A DNA stretch of 12,661 nucleotides, taken from positions 1-12,661 of the forward strand of contig CAJMEC010000051.1 in NCBI GenBank assembly GCA_905212345.1. The letters are read 5' to 3'. A program made the position numbers and the translations under genes. Below, piece by piece: positions 1 through 6,393 of this stretch. The notes beneath the pieces were generated by a model. That model had not been told where the DNA came from. It worked only from the letters and a program-made list of their open reading frames with translations, and searched no databases. The stretch comes from an uncultured Sutterella sp. Lineage in GTDB: Bacteria > Pseudomonadota > Gammaproteobacteria > Burkholderiales > Burkholderiaceae_F. How positions within the stretch are numbered: position 1 is the stretch's first letter; each line of letters starts with the position of its first letter.

Positions 1-13
1 TTTTGAGAATAAT

Positions 14-322
14 ATGCGTCCGTCTTTAGCCGTTGAAACCTCTCTGAAGGCTCTTGGATCAAATTTGAAAATCGCTCGTCTGCGCCGTCGTTTGCCACAA
101 TCGCAGGTTGCAGAGCGCGCAGGAATATCCCTCAACACCCTAGCGAAAGTTGAAGCCGGCGACCCGGGTGTCGCTATCGGTAATGTCGCAGCCATTATGC
201 AAGCGATTGGTCTGGGCGCCCCCATGGGCGATATCGCCTCTCCATCGGCCGATACGTCGGGATTGCGCCTTGAATCCGAACGTCTCCCTAAACGCGCCAG
301 AGCGCCCCGCCGTTTAATCTAA
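14..322 (+). CDS. HipB-like XRE-family helix-turn-helix repressor
   Basis: This 102-residue protein should be the DNA-binding antitoxin/autorepressor of the adjacent HipA-family gene. A Cro/C1-type helix-turn-helix spans about residues 15-65. Within it, QVAERAGISLNTLAKVEAGD (31-50) is the recognition core, followed by PGVAIG, the usual HipB-family continuation. The C-terminal tail, rich in Arg/Lys and Pro (about 88-101), resembles the tail of HipB proteins that engages HipA or DNA. The ATG at 14 has a GAG 6 nt upstream and fits the family N-terminus, but the frame stays open to the window edge, so a start further upstream cannot be excluded. The gene ends one base before the HipA start, so the two are a co-transcribed, probably translationally coupled pair. 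No operator can be seen because the promoter lies outside the window. Confidence 0.82.
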   Translation: MRPSLAVETSLKALGSNLKIARLRRRLPQSQVAERAGISLNTLAKVEAGDPGVAIGNVAAIMQAIGLGAPMGDIASPSADTSGLRLESERLPKRARAPRRLI

Positions 323-323
323 A

Positions 324-1499
324 ATGGCCTCTCAGACGTTAAACCTTTACTTTAAAAGTTCTTCCAATCCCCTGCCAATCGGTCAATTGAATATTGATGA
401 CCCTGGCAGGGAGTCTTCTGTTTGTTATTTTGTTTACAACTCCGATTGGCTTAGTTACGGTTACTCTTTAAGCCGAGATTTGCCTTTAATTCCCAAAGTA
501 TTTAAAACGGACACTAATCACCCTGTTTTCGGATTCATGTACGACTTGATCCCGGGTATCGGCGCCCGTAAAGCAGCGAAGTTTATTTATAAAAAAGATT
601 TAACAAACAATCAGTTATTCCTACTTTCTCAAGAAGTGCTTCGCCCGGGCGCCATTGGTTTTAAAGATAGCGCTCAAGCAGCTCTTCAATACAAGGAAGT
701 CGGTCCCTGCGCGCTCGATTTAGAGCGATTGATGATGGGACACTTGAATATTTCTAATATAGATTCTCTCTATCGGGGGCTAAGTGCACTACCCGGCGAA
801 CGTTTTAAGCTTGGTTATCAATCTGGTAAAAATAAAAATTTCATTTCAAAATTTAACATACCCGATCCGCAACGAAATTTAGTGATCTGGGAAGCCGTTG
901 CATTAAGTCTTGCTAAACGGATGGGGCTGCAAACCGTATCGGCAGAACTTACATCCATGCGTGGAATGGATACGATTATCAGCAAACGTTTTGATCGAAC
1001 CGCTGATGGCCATCCGATCGGATTCGCCTCCGCGCGTGCCCTTTTGGCTGCGCACGATGACAATCATTGTTATCTGGAGGTCGCGGACATATTAAATCAG
1101 GATGGCGCCAAACCTAAGATGGATTTGCTCGAATTGTGGCGTCGAATGGTTTTTAACATGTGTGTGGGAAATGTTCACGACTGTCTCGATAACATCGGTT
1201 TTATCCGTGATGGGGATGGCTGGCGTCTGGCTCCCCTTTATTCCTTAAAACCGGAACCTATATCCATTAACCGTCGTCACCATGCGACGGCTGTTACTGA
1301 TGATTGCGACCGTCCGGACTTATCTAAAGCTGTCGAAATAGCCCCATATTTTGGCATCAGTCAACGCAAAGCCGAGGCTCTTGCACTCGAAATTTCCTCT
1401 TTTTGCGCTCAAAACTGGGAAAAAGTCGCCCGAGATTTTCAGGCAGATCCCCTTGAAATTGACAATATGCGAAAAGCTTTTGAACAGCTTGATCTTTGA
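324..1499 (+). CDS. HipA-family protein with degenerate kinase active site
   Basis: This 391-residue protein belongs to the HipA Ser/Thr-kinase fold, the toxin half of HipBA modules. An N-terminal subdomain (about 6-95, with PIGQL near 18 and the DLIPG segment near 74-78) is followed by the HipA_C region (about 150-380). Family signatures kept are G158/R160/K162 of the P-loop-like segment, the ATP-contacting Lys in SKF (K176), RFDR (222-225), ELWRRMVFN (270-278) and N290. Two key residues are changed. The catalytic Asp of the family motif (E. coli HipA D309) is His285 in NVHDCLDN, and the metal-binding Asp (E. coli D332) is Ser307 in LYSLKP. Codons CAC at 1176 and TCC at 1242 were checked. 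The frame is intact and full length, so it is not an ordinary pseudogene. It may act as a non-catalytic HipB partner, or use another acid such as D286. The fold is well supported; loss of activity is inferred. Confidence 0.85.
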   Translation: MASQTLNLYFKSSSNPLPIGQLNIDDPGRESSVCYFVYNSDWLSYGYSLSRDLPLIPKVFKTDTNHPVFGFMYDLIPGIGARKAAKFIYKKDLTNNQLFLLSQEVLRPGAIGFKDSAQAALQYKEVGPCALDLERLMMGHLNISNIDSLYRGLSALPGERFKLGYQSGKNKNFISKFNIPDPQRNLVIWEAVALSLAKRMGLQTVSAELTSMRGMDTIISKRFDRTADGHPIGFASARALLAAHDDNHCYLEVADILNQDGAKPKMDLLELWRRMVFNMCVGNVHDCLDNIGFIRDGDGWRLAPLYSLKPEPISINRRHHATAVTDDCDRPDLSKAVEIAPYFGISQRKAEALALEISSFCAQNWEKVARDFQADPLEIDNMRKAFEQLDL

Positions 1500-1577
1500 T
1501 ATCAGGGTTATCGCTTGGTCATATTGACTTACAACAAATCACTTACTTACCTTAACGCTCCTAATTACAGTTTGTTA

Positions 1578-1603
1578 CTACTAGTCGGGAGTTCCCCTAG
1601 TAG
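1578..1603. repeat. Inverted repeat / hairpin CTACTAG...CTAGTAG
   Basis: A perfect 7-bp inverted repeat (1578-1584 with 1597-1603) encloses a nested GGG (1587-1589) and CCC (1594-1596) stem with an AGTT loop and a 2-nt bulge. No T tract follows, so it is not a standard intrinsic terminator. It could be an operator or an mRNA structure upstream of the dipeptidase. Confidence 0.5.
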
Positions 1604-1655
1604 AAAGATACTTTGCTGAGAGCAAAATCTTGCTGTCGCGAAATTTCCGCCTCAT

Positions 1656-1687
1656 TTGACCACGGGAATAGCGACTTTGTTTTTATA
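1656..1687 (+). promoter_or_regulatory. Possible weak sigma70 promoter for the dipeptidase
   Basis: A TTGACC -35-like hexamer (1656-1661) is followed by TTTATA/TATAAA (1682-1689). The spacing is 20 nt or more, longer than optimal, so this is only a candidate. A start just downstream would give a leader of about 25-30 nt to the ATG at 1720. Confidence 0.25.
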
Positions 1688-1704
1688 AACAAACTCTCTC
1701 ATAA

Positions 1705-1710
1705 AAGGAG
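1705..1710 (+). promoter_or_regulatory. Strong Shine-Dalgarno of the dipeptidase gene
   Basis: AAGGAG lies 9 nt before the ATG at 1720. It is the best ribosome-binding site in the window and fixes this start, which also yields a clean signal peptide. It agrees with the optimised look of the gene's codons. Confidence 0.8.
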
Positions 1711-1719
1711 CTTACTGCT

Positions 1720-3567
1720 ATGAAATTACGTGCATCTTTGATGGCCTGTGCCATCACAAGCGCCTTGGTTGCCCTGCCGCTTACCTCGATGGCCTGCTCT
1801 ACGGTGATCGTCGGTAAGGACGCTTCGGCTACCGGCCAAGTGATCGTTGGCCACAATGAAGACAATGGTGGCCGCGTTTTCAACCCCCAATACTATGTTC
1901 CGCCTGCCAAGCACAAAGCCGGTGAAATGATCAAATATGAACCGACGGCTGCTATGATCCCGCAAGTGCGCGAAACCTTGGGCTTTTACTGGTCTCAAAC
2001 GCTTGACCCGAATGGTTCCTCCTTCTCTGACGGTTTTGTCAATGACGCCGGCGTGGTGATTGTTTCCAACGCTTGCTCAAACATTTTCGACAAAAATCAA
2101 AAATTGAAAGACGGTGGCGTGGGTTACGGTATTCGCCGCCTGATGGCAGAACGCGCTCACAGCGCTCGTGAAGCTGTGAAGATCGCCACAGACCTTCTCA
2201 CGAAGTATGGCTACTTCTCTGAAGGCCGCACCTACACGATCGCCGATACGCATGAAGCCTGGCAGCTCGCCATCCACATGGGTAATGTTTGGGTTGCCCG
2301 CCGTGTCAAAGACAATGAAGTGATTTATATCCCGAATAACTTCATGATGGATAAGGTTGACGCCACCGACACCGAAAACGTGATCGTTTCCCCGGGCTTG
2401 ATCGAACGCTCCATCAAGAACGGTCGTTACAAACCCGCCACACCCGGCGTCTACAACGACTTTAACTTCCGCGTCGCTGTTCAACCGGCTGAACAACGTG
2501 CCGTCGGCTACAACTTCAGTCGTAACCAAGTGGCCTGGGAATACATCACCGGTGAAAAGATCACCGATGCTGAAAAGTTCCCGTACTCCTTCACGCCTGA
2601 CAAGAAGTTCACTGTCCAAGACGTTAAGAATATCTTGCGCTTGCATGAAGATCAAATCGGTGACGATGACGGTTGGTACCACCATTTGGGCTTCGCTCCG
2701 TGCCGTGTGACGACGCACGAATCCGTTGTTTTCGAAATCAATGACATTCCTGAACTCATTACGAGCTACCGTGCTTTGGCCCGTCCGTGCGAAACCCCGT
2801 ACGTTCCGTTCTATCCGTTGGCCAAACCCAGCCAGAACATGAGCTTCATGGATGCCGCCACCGCTACGAAGCAACAATTCAGCGCTCCGGACTATCGCTT
2901 CGATTATCACCCCGAATGGGCTTCCGCCACCTTCATCAACAACGCCAATACGTTGGAATTCCAACGTGATGACCGCGATGATAACTTCGACATCATCGAA
3001 GACTTGGAAGAAAAGTGGGCTGACGAACAAGCCGGTATCCGCGAACAAACCAAGGCTGCTATGAAGGTTTCCAAGGATCACGCTTTGAACATTCTGCACC
3101 GCTACAACGTGGCTAAGCTGCAAGAAGCACAAGGCGCCATCCAAGCTCATTTGGATGAAATCGCTCCGCATAAGGTTGTGATTTTGGCTGACTCCATCGA
3201 TCCGAAGAGCTCCGCCACGGTCAAGTTCGCTCTCTTAAGTGACGAAGACCTCGATGCAACCAAGATCGATCAAAAGAACACCTACGGTGGTGTGGGCCGC
3301 TCCAGCCTCACGACAAGCGGCGTGATGAGCGACTTGGCTCAACCGATCGCCTTCTCCGCTGAAGACGTTAACGGCGACGGCAAGAAAGACATGGTTATGA
3401 CCTTTGTGCAAAAAGACCTCGCCCGCTTCATGATGGCCGGCGCCGTCTATGACACGTGGCTCTACACCCGCGACGGTGGCGATCGTATCGCTGCTTTCGA
3501 TACGGTGAAGATTAAGGGTCAAACCAACCGTAAGTTCTCCACCAAGGAACGCGGTCACGACAGGTAA
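1720..3567 (+). CDS. Secreted C69-family dipeptidase with extra C-terminal calcium-loop domain
   Basis: This 615-residue exported Ntn-hydrolase of peptidase family C69 should cleave dipeptides in the periplasm or outside the cell. A Sec signal peptide (1-25, ending TSMA) is followed directly by Cys26, the N-terminal nucleophile exposed by processing. The family start CSTVIVGKDASATGQVIVGH then leads into NEDNGG. The preceding residues do not form a lipobox, so the Cys is catalytic rather than lipidated. The C69 body runs to about residue 480. Residues about 485-604 form an additional domain beginning VVILADSIDPKSSATVKF and carrying DVNGDGKKD (549-557), a DxNxDGxxD calcium-loop pattern. C69 enzymes are commonly nearer 450-550 residues, so this tail explains the length. 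Codons are strongly biased, as in highly expressed genes, in contrast to the hip pair. It has its own SD and terminator and is probably monocistronic. Confidence 0.9.
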   Translation: MKLRASLMACAITSALVALPLTSMACSTVIVGKDASATGQVIVGHNEDNGGRVFNPQYYVPPAKHKAGEMIKYEPTAAMIPQVRETLGFYWSQTLDPNGSSFSDGFVNDAGVVIVSNACSNIFDKNQKLKDGGVGYGIRRLMAERAHSAREAVKIATDLLTKYGYFSEGRTYTIADTHEAWQLAIHMGNVWVARRVKDNEVIYIPNNFMMDKVDATDTENVIVSPGLIERSIKNGRYKPATPGVYNDFNFRVAVQPAEQRAVGYNFSRNQVAWEYITGEKITDAEKFPYSFTPDKKFTVQDVKNILRLHEDQIGDDDGWYHHLGFAPCRVTTHESVVFEINDIPELITSYRALARPCETPYVPFYPLAKPSQNMSFMDAATATKQQFSAPDYRFDYHPEWASATFINNANTLEFQRDDRDDNFDIIEDLEEKWADEQAGIREQTKAAMKVSKDHALNILHRYNVAKLQEAQGAIQAHLDEIAPHKVVILADSIDPKSSATVKFALLSDEDLDATKIDQKNTYGGVGRSSLTTSGVMSDLAQPIAFSAEDVNGDGKKDMVMTFVQKDLARFMMAGAVYDTWLYTRDGGDRIAAFDTVKIKGQTNRKFSTKERGHDR

Positions 3568-3571
3568 TCTG

Positions 3572-3590
3572 ATTAACAGTCTTTGTTAAT
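3572..3590. repeat. Short inverted repeat ATTAACA...TGTTAAT
   Basis: A perfect 7-bp inverted repeat with a 5-nt GTCTT spacer lies 5 nt after the dipeptidase stop and 9 nt before the terminator stem. It may be a 3'-end mRNA stabilising hairpin or a protein-binding site. Its function is unknown. Confidence 0.45.
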
Positions 3591-3599
3591 AGAGATCCT

Positions 3600-3633
3600 A
3601 AGCCCCGGGAATCGATCGATTTCCGGGGCTTTT
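3600..3633 (+). terminator. Intrinsic terminator of the dipeptidase gene
   Basis: The GC-rich arms AGCCCCGG (3601-3608) and CCGGGGCT (3623-3630) extend inward through one G-U pair and four A-T/C-G pairs to a GATC loop. The stem is followed by TTTT (3630-3633). The core around the loop is the palindrome AATCGATCGATT. There is no T tract for the opposite strand, so it acts on + strand transcripts only. Confidence 0.92.
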
Positions 3634-3665
3634 AGGTTAAATTTTCTATAAATTGAACCAAGAGT

Positions 3666-3694
3666 AACCATTTTTCTTTTGACTTTTATATACT
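3666..3694 (+). promoter_or_regulatory. Candidate promoter of the response regulator gene
   Basis: TATACT (3689-3694) matches the -10 consensus at five of six positions. The -35 position (about 3666-3671) is poor, which would fit an activator-dependent or weak promoter. The surrounding 3634-3700 stretch is AT-rich. Low certainty. Confidence 0.3.
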
Positions 3695-3711
3695 TAGCAA
3701 ATCGACTCTTA

Positions 3712-3718
3712 AGAGGGA
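3712..3718 (+). promoter_or_regulatory. Shine-Dalgarno deciding the response regulator start
   Basis: AGAGGGA lies 5 nt before the ATG at 3724. An in-frame upstream start at 3679 would add 15 residues not found in receiver domains and has no SD, so 3724 is preferred. Confidence 0.75.
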
Positions 3719-3723
3719 ACAAA

Positions 3724-4353
3724 ATGCAGCAAAACAACACGCCCTTGGTTCGCATTGTTGACGATGATGAAGGTATCCGTAACTCCATGGCCTTTTTGCT
3801 TGAAGGTGAAGGCTGGGAAGTTAAAACCTATCGTGATGGTTCTCAATTTTTAGCCAGTAACGACTTCAGCCGACCGGGTTGCATTATTTTGGATGTGCGC
3901 ATGCCTAATATGAGCGGTTTGGGCCTTCAAACACACCTCAATGAAATGGGTGTGGATTTGCCGATCATCTTCTTAAGCGGCCACGGCGACATTGATATGG
4001 CCGTGCACACGATGAAAAACGGTGCCGTCGAATTCCTTCAAAAACCTGTGCGCGAAGAACGACTCTTTAAAGTGGTTCATGATGTGATCACTGAATACAT
4101 GAACCGTCAGGAACAAATGGCCGATGTCATTGAGTTTAAGAATCGCCTCAAAAACCTCACCCAACGTGAACGCGAAGTGGTGAATTTGATCAGCTTGGGT
4201 AAATCCAACAAAGAAGTTGCTGAACAGTTAGGCATTTCTGAAAAAACAGCCCAGGTTCACCGTGGCGCAGCATACCGCAAGCTCGAAATTCATAACGCCA
4301 CGGAAATCGCCCGCTTACTGATGCGCGCCAAAGAAGATCCGCAAATTCAATAA
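3724..4353 (+). CDS. FixJ/NarL-type two-component response regulator
   Basis: This 209-residue transcriptional regulator has an N-terminal receiver domain (about 6-120) and a C-terminal LuxR-type helix-turn-helix (about 144-203). The receiver shows the acidic pair D13/D14 (in VDDDEG), the phosphoacceptor D57 (IILDVRMP), the switch serine S85 (FLSGHGD) and K107 (LQKPV), so phosphorylation should be possible. The output domain reads LTQREREVVNLISLGKSNKE (145-164), the GerE/LuxR signature, ending in QVHRGAAYRKL. The overall type is closest to FixJ/TtrR-like regulators. No sensor kinase is adjacent. The gene sits alone between two intrinsic terminators, so it is transcribed as a single unit and its partner must lie elsewhere. 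Whether it controls the neighbouring dipeptidase or the lipid cluster cannot be told from the sequence. Confidence 0.92.
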   Translation: MQQNNTPLVRIVDDDEGIRNSMAFLLEGEGWEVKTYRDGSQFLASNDFSRPGCIILDVRMPNMSGLGLQTHLNEMGVDLPIIFLSGHGDIDMAVHTMKNGAVEFLQKPVREERLFKVVHDVITEYMNRQEQMADVIEFKNRLKNLTQREREVVNLISLGKSNKEVAEQLGISEKTAQVHRGAAYRKLEIHNATEIARLLMRAKEDPQIQ

Positions 4354-4376
4354 TGGCTGATGACAGGATCGCCATA

Positions 4377-4409
4377 CAGACGCTCGGCCTGGCCGGGCGT
4401 TTGTTTTTT
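4377..4409 (+). terminator. Intrinsic terminator of the response regulator gene
   Basis: An 11-bp stem pairs CAGACGCTCGG (4377-4387) with CCGGGCGTTTG (4393-4403), with two G-U pairs and a CCTGG loop. It is followed by six T residues (4404-4409). This cleanly separates the regulator from the lipoprotein/ape transcript. Confidence 0.9.
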
Positions 4410-4432
4410 GAACGCAATGAATCGGTTAGAAT
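4405..4432 (+). promoter_or_regulatory. Candidate promoter of the lipoprotein and ape operon
   Basis: TAGAAT (4427-4432) is a good -10 hexamer. The -35 region 16 nt upstream (TTTTTG, 4405-4410) is weak and overlaps the preceding terminator's T tract. As no terminator occurs before the end of the window, a promoter here would drive the lipoprotein gene and probably the whole ape operon. It is a pattern match only. Confidence 0.35.
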
Positions 4433-4463
4433 ATTCCGAACATAGTGTTTTTGGGAGTTCGCG

Positions 4464-4910
4464 ATGAAAGCTCTTCGTCTTTTTTGTGCCGCCGCTTTTG
4501 CCTCAAGCTTGTTGCTTAGCGGTTGCGGCGTCACAACGCCGCTTATTAATCCCCAAGAGCAAAGCGCTCCGGCTCAAATAAGCCAATCACAGATGCATAA
4601 CGCCATTATCCGCGCCGCTCAATTACGCAAATGGCGCATCGTCAGTGACCGGCCGGGTGTTGTCACACTGGCTTATCCGGATTCTGCCAAGGCCATTCAT
4701 TTTGAAGCCATTGTCAAAGTTACGTATGACGCTCGACGTTATAAAGTCAGTTATGTTTCCAGCCGTGGCCTTGATGAGAGAAAAGGTTGCGTGAATTCTG
4801 AGCTCAAAGGTAATAATAAGTACGACGAAAATGCCCTTTGCGTCCACAGAAACGTCAACCGCTGGATGAATAACTTAAACGCTGACATTTTGGATGCGCT
4901 TTATCGCTAA
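4464..4910 (+). CDS. Small outer-envelope lipoprotein of unknown function
   Basis: This 148-residue protein has a lipoprotein signal peptide with the lipobox LLSGC and lipidated Cys21. GGGAG lies 6 nt before the ATG. The mature part (about 43-148) resembles a family of short hypothetical proteobacterial lipoproteins: a helix (AIIRAAQLRKWRIV), beta strands (VVTLAYP, AIVKVTY, YKVSYVSS) and a C-terminal helix with NRWMNNLNADI. A segment of about 20 residues between the last strand and the helix carries two extra cysteines (C109 and C126) that could form a periplasmic disulfide. It ends only 10 bp before the chain-length-factor gene with no terminator between, so it may be the first gene of the ape operon. 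It is not a recognised ape component; the DUF3261-type lipoprotein of typical clusters is a different protein. Its role is unknown. Confidence 0.85.
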   Translation: MKALRLFCAAAFASSLLLSGCGVTTPLINPQEQSAPAQISQSQMHNAIIRAAQLRKWRIVSDRPGVVTLAYPDSAKAIHFEAIVKVTYDARRYKVSYVSSRGLDERKGCVNSELKGNNKYDENALCVHRNVNRWMNNLNADILDALYR

Positions 4911-4920
4911 TTGTTAACTT

Positions 4921-5610
4921 ATGCGACTTTTGGACTACTCGGTTTGGCTGCCGGGGCTAAAACCCGGCATGAATCCCCTGTCGATTTTGTCAACGGCAAA
5001 ACCGGACACGATAGAAATACCCAAACTGGCCTTTCTCCCACTGATGCAAAGAAGGCGCCTGAGTCCCCTGGGCCGGGTTGTCCTCTCCACGCTCTATCCT
5101 CTTTTTGAAAAGTACAGTCAGCAGGGCATGCCCGCTTCAGTTATTCTCGCATCACGCTGGGGTGATATTGATCTGACCGTGAAAGCGCTCGAAGAGATGA
5201 GTACAGAGAGAACTCTCTCGCCCACAGGATTTTCAACATCTGTTCATAACGCCATCGGCGGTCTTTTTTCCATGTTCACGCATTTCAAGGGAAATATCAC
5301 CTCCATGGCGGCAGGCGAAAACACAATCGCATCTGCGCTCACTGAAGCCAAGGCTCAACTGCTTGAATATCCGTTGGTTTTTGTTTCCATTTATGAGGAT
5401 AAAACACCTGAAGTATTTGAAAAATTTGGGGAAGTACCCTTTCCTTTTTCTGTAACACTGGCGCTATCGAATGAAGAGAATCAGGATTACGTCCGGACAT
5501 GGAAAGAGCACTTATTAAGCAAAAACATATCGGACGCGCCAATCTTCAATCAACTTCATGAGTTCCTGACTTGGTTGGAAACTGAAAAAAGTCTCGGGAG
5601 CCCTTTATGA
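4921..5610 (+). CDS. apeC: ApeC-like beta-ketoacyl synthase chain-length factor
   Basis: This 229-residue protein matches the short ketoacyl-synthase-like family (Ketoacyl-synt_2) whose APE member, ApeC, pairs with the ketosynthase ApeO as a catalytically silent KS/chain-length-factor heterodimer. Visible signatures are the N-terminus YSVWLPGL (6-13), RRRLSPLGR (44-52), VILASRWGD (74-82) and the conserved SPTGFSTSVHNAIGG (100-114). It is far shorter than a true ketosynthase (about 400 residues) and lacks the Cys-His-His set, as expected for this family. An in-frame stop at 4915 makes the ATG at 4921 the first possible start. It has no clear SD and follows the lipoprotein stop by 10 bp, so it may depend on translational coupling. 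The partner KS should lie downstream of the window. Its stop overlaps the next start as ATGA. Confidence 0.85.
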   Translation: MRLLDYSVWLPGLKPGMNPLSILSTAKPDTIEIPKLAFLPLMQRRRLSPLGRVVLSTLYPLFEKYSQQGMPASVILASRWGDIDLTVKALEEMSTERTLSPTGFSTSVHNAIGGLFSMFTHFKGNITSMAAGENTIASALTEAKAQLLEYPLVFVSIYEDKTPEVFEKFGEVPFPFSVTLALSNEENQDYVRTWKEHLLSKNISDAPIFNQLHEFLTWLETEKSLGSPL

Positions 5611-6389
5611 AGGCGCTTGGCAAACAATATCGTCGTTTGGCAACCGGCTTAGCCTTCGGGGTGTTTGGAGGCCTTGGCATATTTTTTCAATTTCTCATTT
5701 TTCCCGGCATTGTTCTTGTTGTGCGAGACGAGAAACGACGAAAACAAATAGCCAGAAATGTTATCCATCGAACTTTCCAAGCCTTTATCGCTTTTATCCG
5801 CGCCATCGGCATTTTGAATTGGGAAGGCCGGGACTTGAAAAAACTTCAGGCACCGGGACAATTAATCCTAGCCAACCACCTCACGCTCATTGATGTGGTG
5901 TTTCTTTTTTCTTTTGTTCCCAATGCCTGCGCCATTGTGAAAACATCTCTTGCGAAAAATCCTTTCACCTGGGGCGCCGTTTATGCGGCGGGATACATTA
6001 CCAATGATGGCGGTCCTGAGCTGATTAAAGATTGTGTGCGTGAACTCAAAAACGGCTCAAGCCTTATCATTTTCCCCGAAGGAACGCGCACCGCGCCGGG
6101 CACGATGCCTAGACTCAAACACGGAGCAATGATTACCGCTTTGGAAAGCAACGTGGATCCGACCATGGTGAAAATCACCTGTGAGCCAATTAGTCTCACC
6201 AAAGGCGCTCATTGGTGGGATGTCCCGGATAGACCGATGCGCTTTACCTTTGAAGTCCTCGGTAAACTTTCCATTGAGCCCTTTAAAGCGATATATAAAA
6301 GTACGCCTGCCAAAGGGGTTCGTGCCCTAAGCCGTGAAATTTTTGGTGTATTATTCCCGAATTTAGTTGACCAGCCCACAAAACGGTGA
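5607..6389 (+). CDS. apeD: ApeD-like 1-acylglycerol-3-phosphate-type acyltransferase
   Basis: This 260-residue membrane-associated PlsC/LPLAT-superfamily acyltransferase probably transfers an acyl chain during assembly of the lipid carrying the aryl polyene. A hydrophobic N-terminal segment (about 14-38) anchors it. The catalytic NHxxxxD motif is NHLTLID, with H91 and D96, and the substrate-phosphate motif FPEGTR is at 156-161. VKTSLAKNPFTWG (111-123) and the YITNDGG segment (130-136) follow family spacing. The start overlaps the apeC stop (ATGA at 5607) and CGGGAG (5595-5600) lies just upstream. Its place between the chain-length factor and the carrier proteins is conserved in APE clusters. 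The acyl donor and acceptor are not determined; PlsC-like enzymes with other acceptors share these motifs. Confidence 0.88.
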   Translation: MKALGKQYRRLATGLAFGVFGGLGIFFQFLIFPGIVLVVRDEKRRKQIARNVIHRTFQAFIAFIRAIGILNWEGRDLKKLQAPGQLILANHLTLIDVVFLFSFVPNACAIVKTSLAKNPFTWGAVYAAGYITNDGGPELIKDCVRELKNGSSLIIFPEGTRTAPGTMPRLKHGAMITALESNVDPTMVKITCEPISLTKGAHWWDVPDRPMRFTFEVLGKLSIEPFKAIYKSTPAKGVRALSREIFGVLFPNLVDQPTKR

Positions 6390-6393
6390 AACG

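Larger units (their letters stand above)
1500..1719 (+). other. Intergenic region between the HipA-like gene and the dipeptidase
   Basis: This 220-bp stretch holds no credible gene. It contains a 7-bp inverted repeat (1578-1603) with a nested GGG/CCC stem, a second 6-bp hairpin (1612-1626, TTTGCT/AGCAAA around GAG), a possible weak promoter (1656-1687) and the Shine-Dalgarno of the dipeptidase. No T-rich terminator follows the HipA-like gene. The two hairpins sit between the hip pair and the dipeptidase leader and could be an attenuator, a weak terminator or regulator-binding sites. Nothing in the sequence decides between these. Confidence 0.6.

Noticed and set aside
1784..1799. Dipeptidase as a lipoprotein because a Cys follows the signal peptide
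   Set aside because: The residues before Cys26 are TSMA, not a lipobox, and the C69 family uses exactly this Cys as its N-terminal nucleophile.
2077..3171. Long 364-codon open frame on the - strand inside the dipeptidase gene
   Set aside because: It is a shadow of the strongly codon-biased dipeptidase. There is no SD, no recognisable domain, and the + strand gene is unambiguous with signal peptide and motifs.
3679..3723. Upstream in-frame start extending the response regulator by 15 residues
   Set aside because: The extension contains no receiver sequence, lacks an SD and overlaps the promoter candidate. AGAGGGA supports the start at 3724.
4911..5108. 65-codon + strand frame starting at a TTG in the lipoprotein-apeC gap
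   Set aside because: It overlaps apeC in another frame and has no SD; the apeC frame carries the family motifs.
6367..6393. TTG start giving the ApeE carrier protein nine more residues
   Set aside because: It lies inside the end of apeD. The ATG at 6394 has an SD and yields a normal ACP N-terminus.
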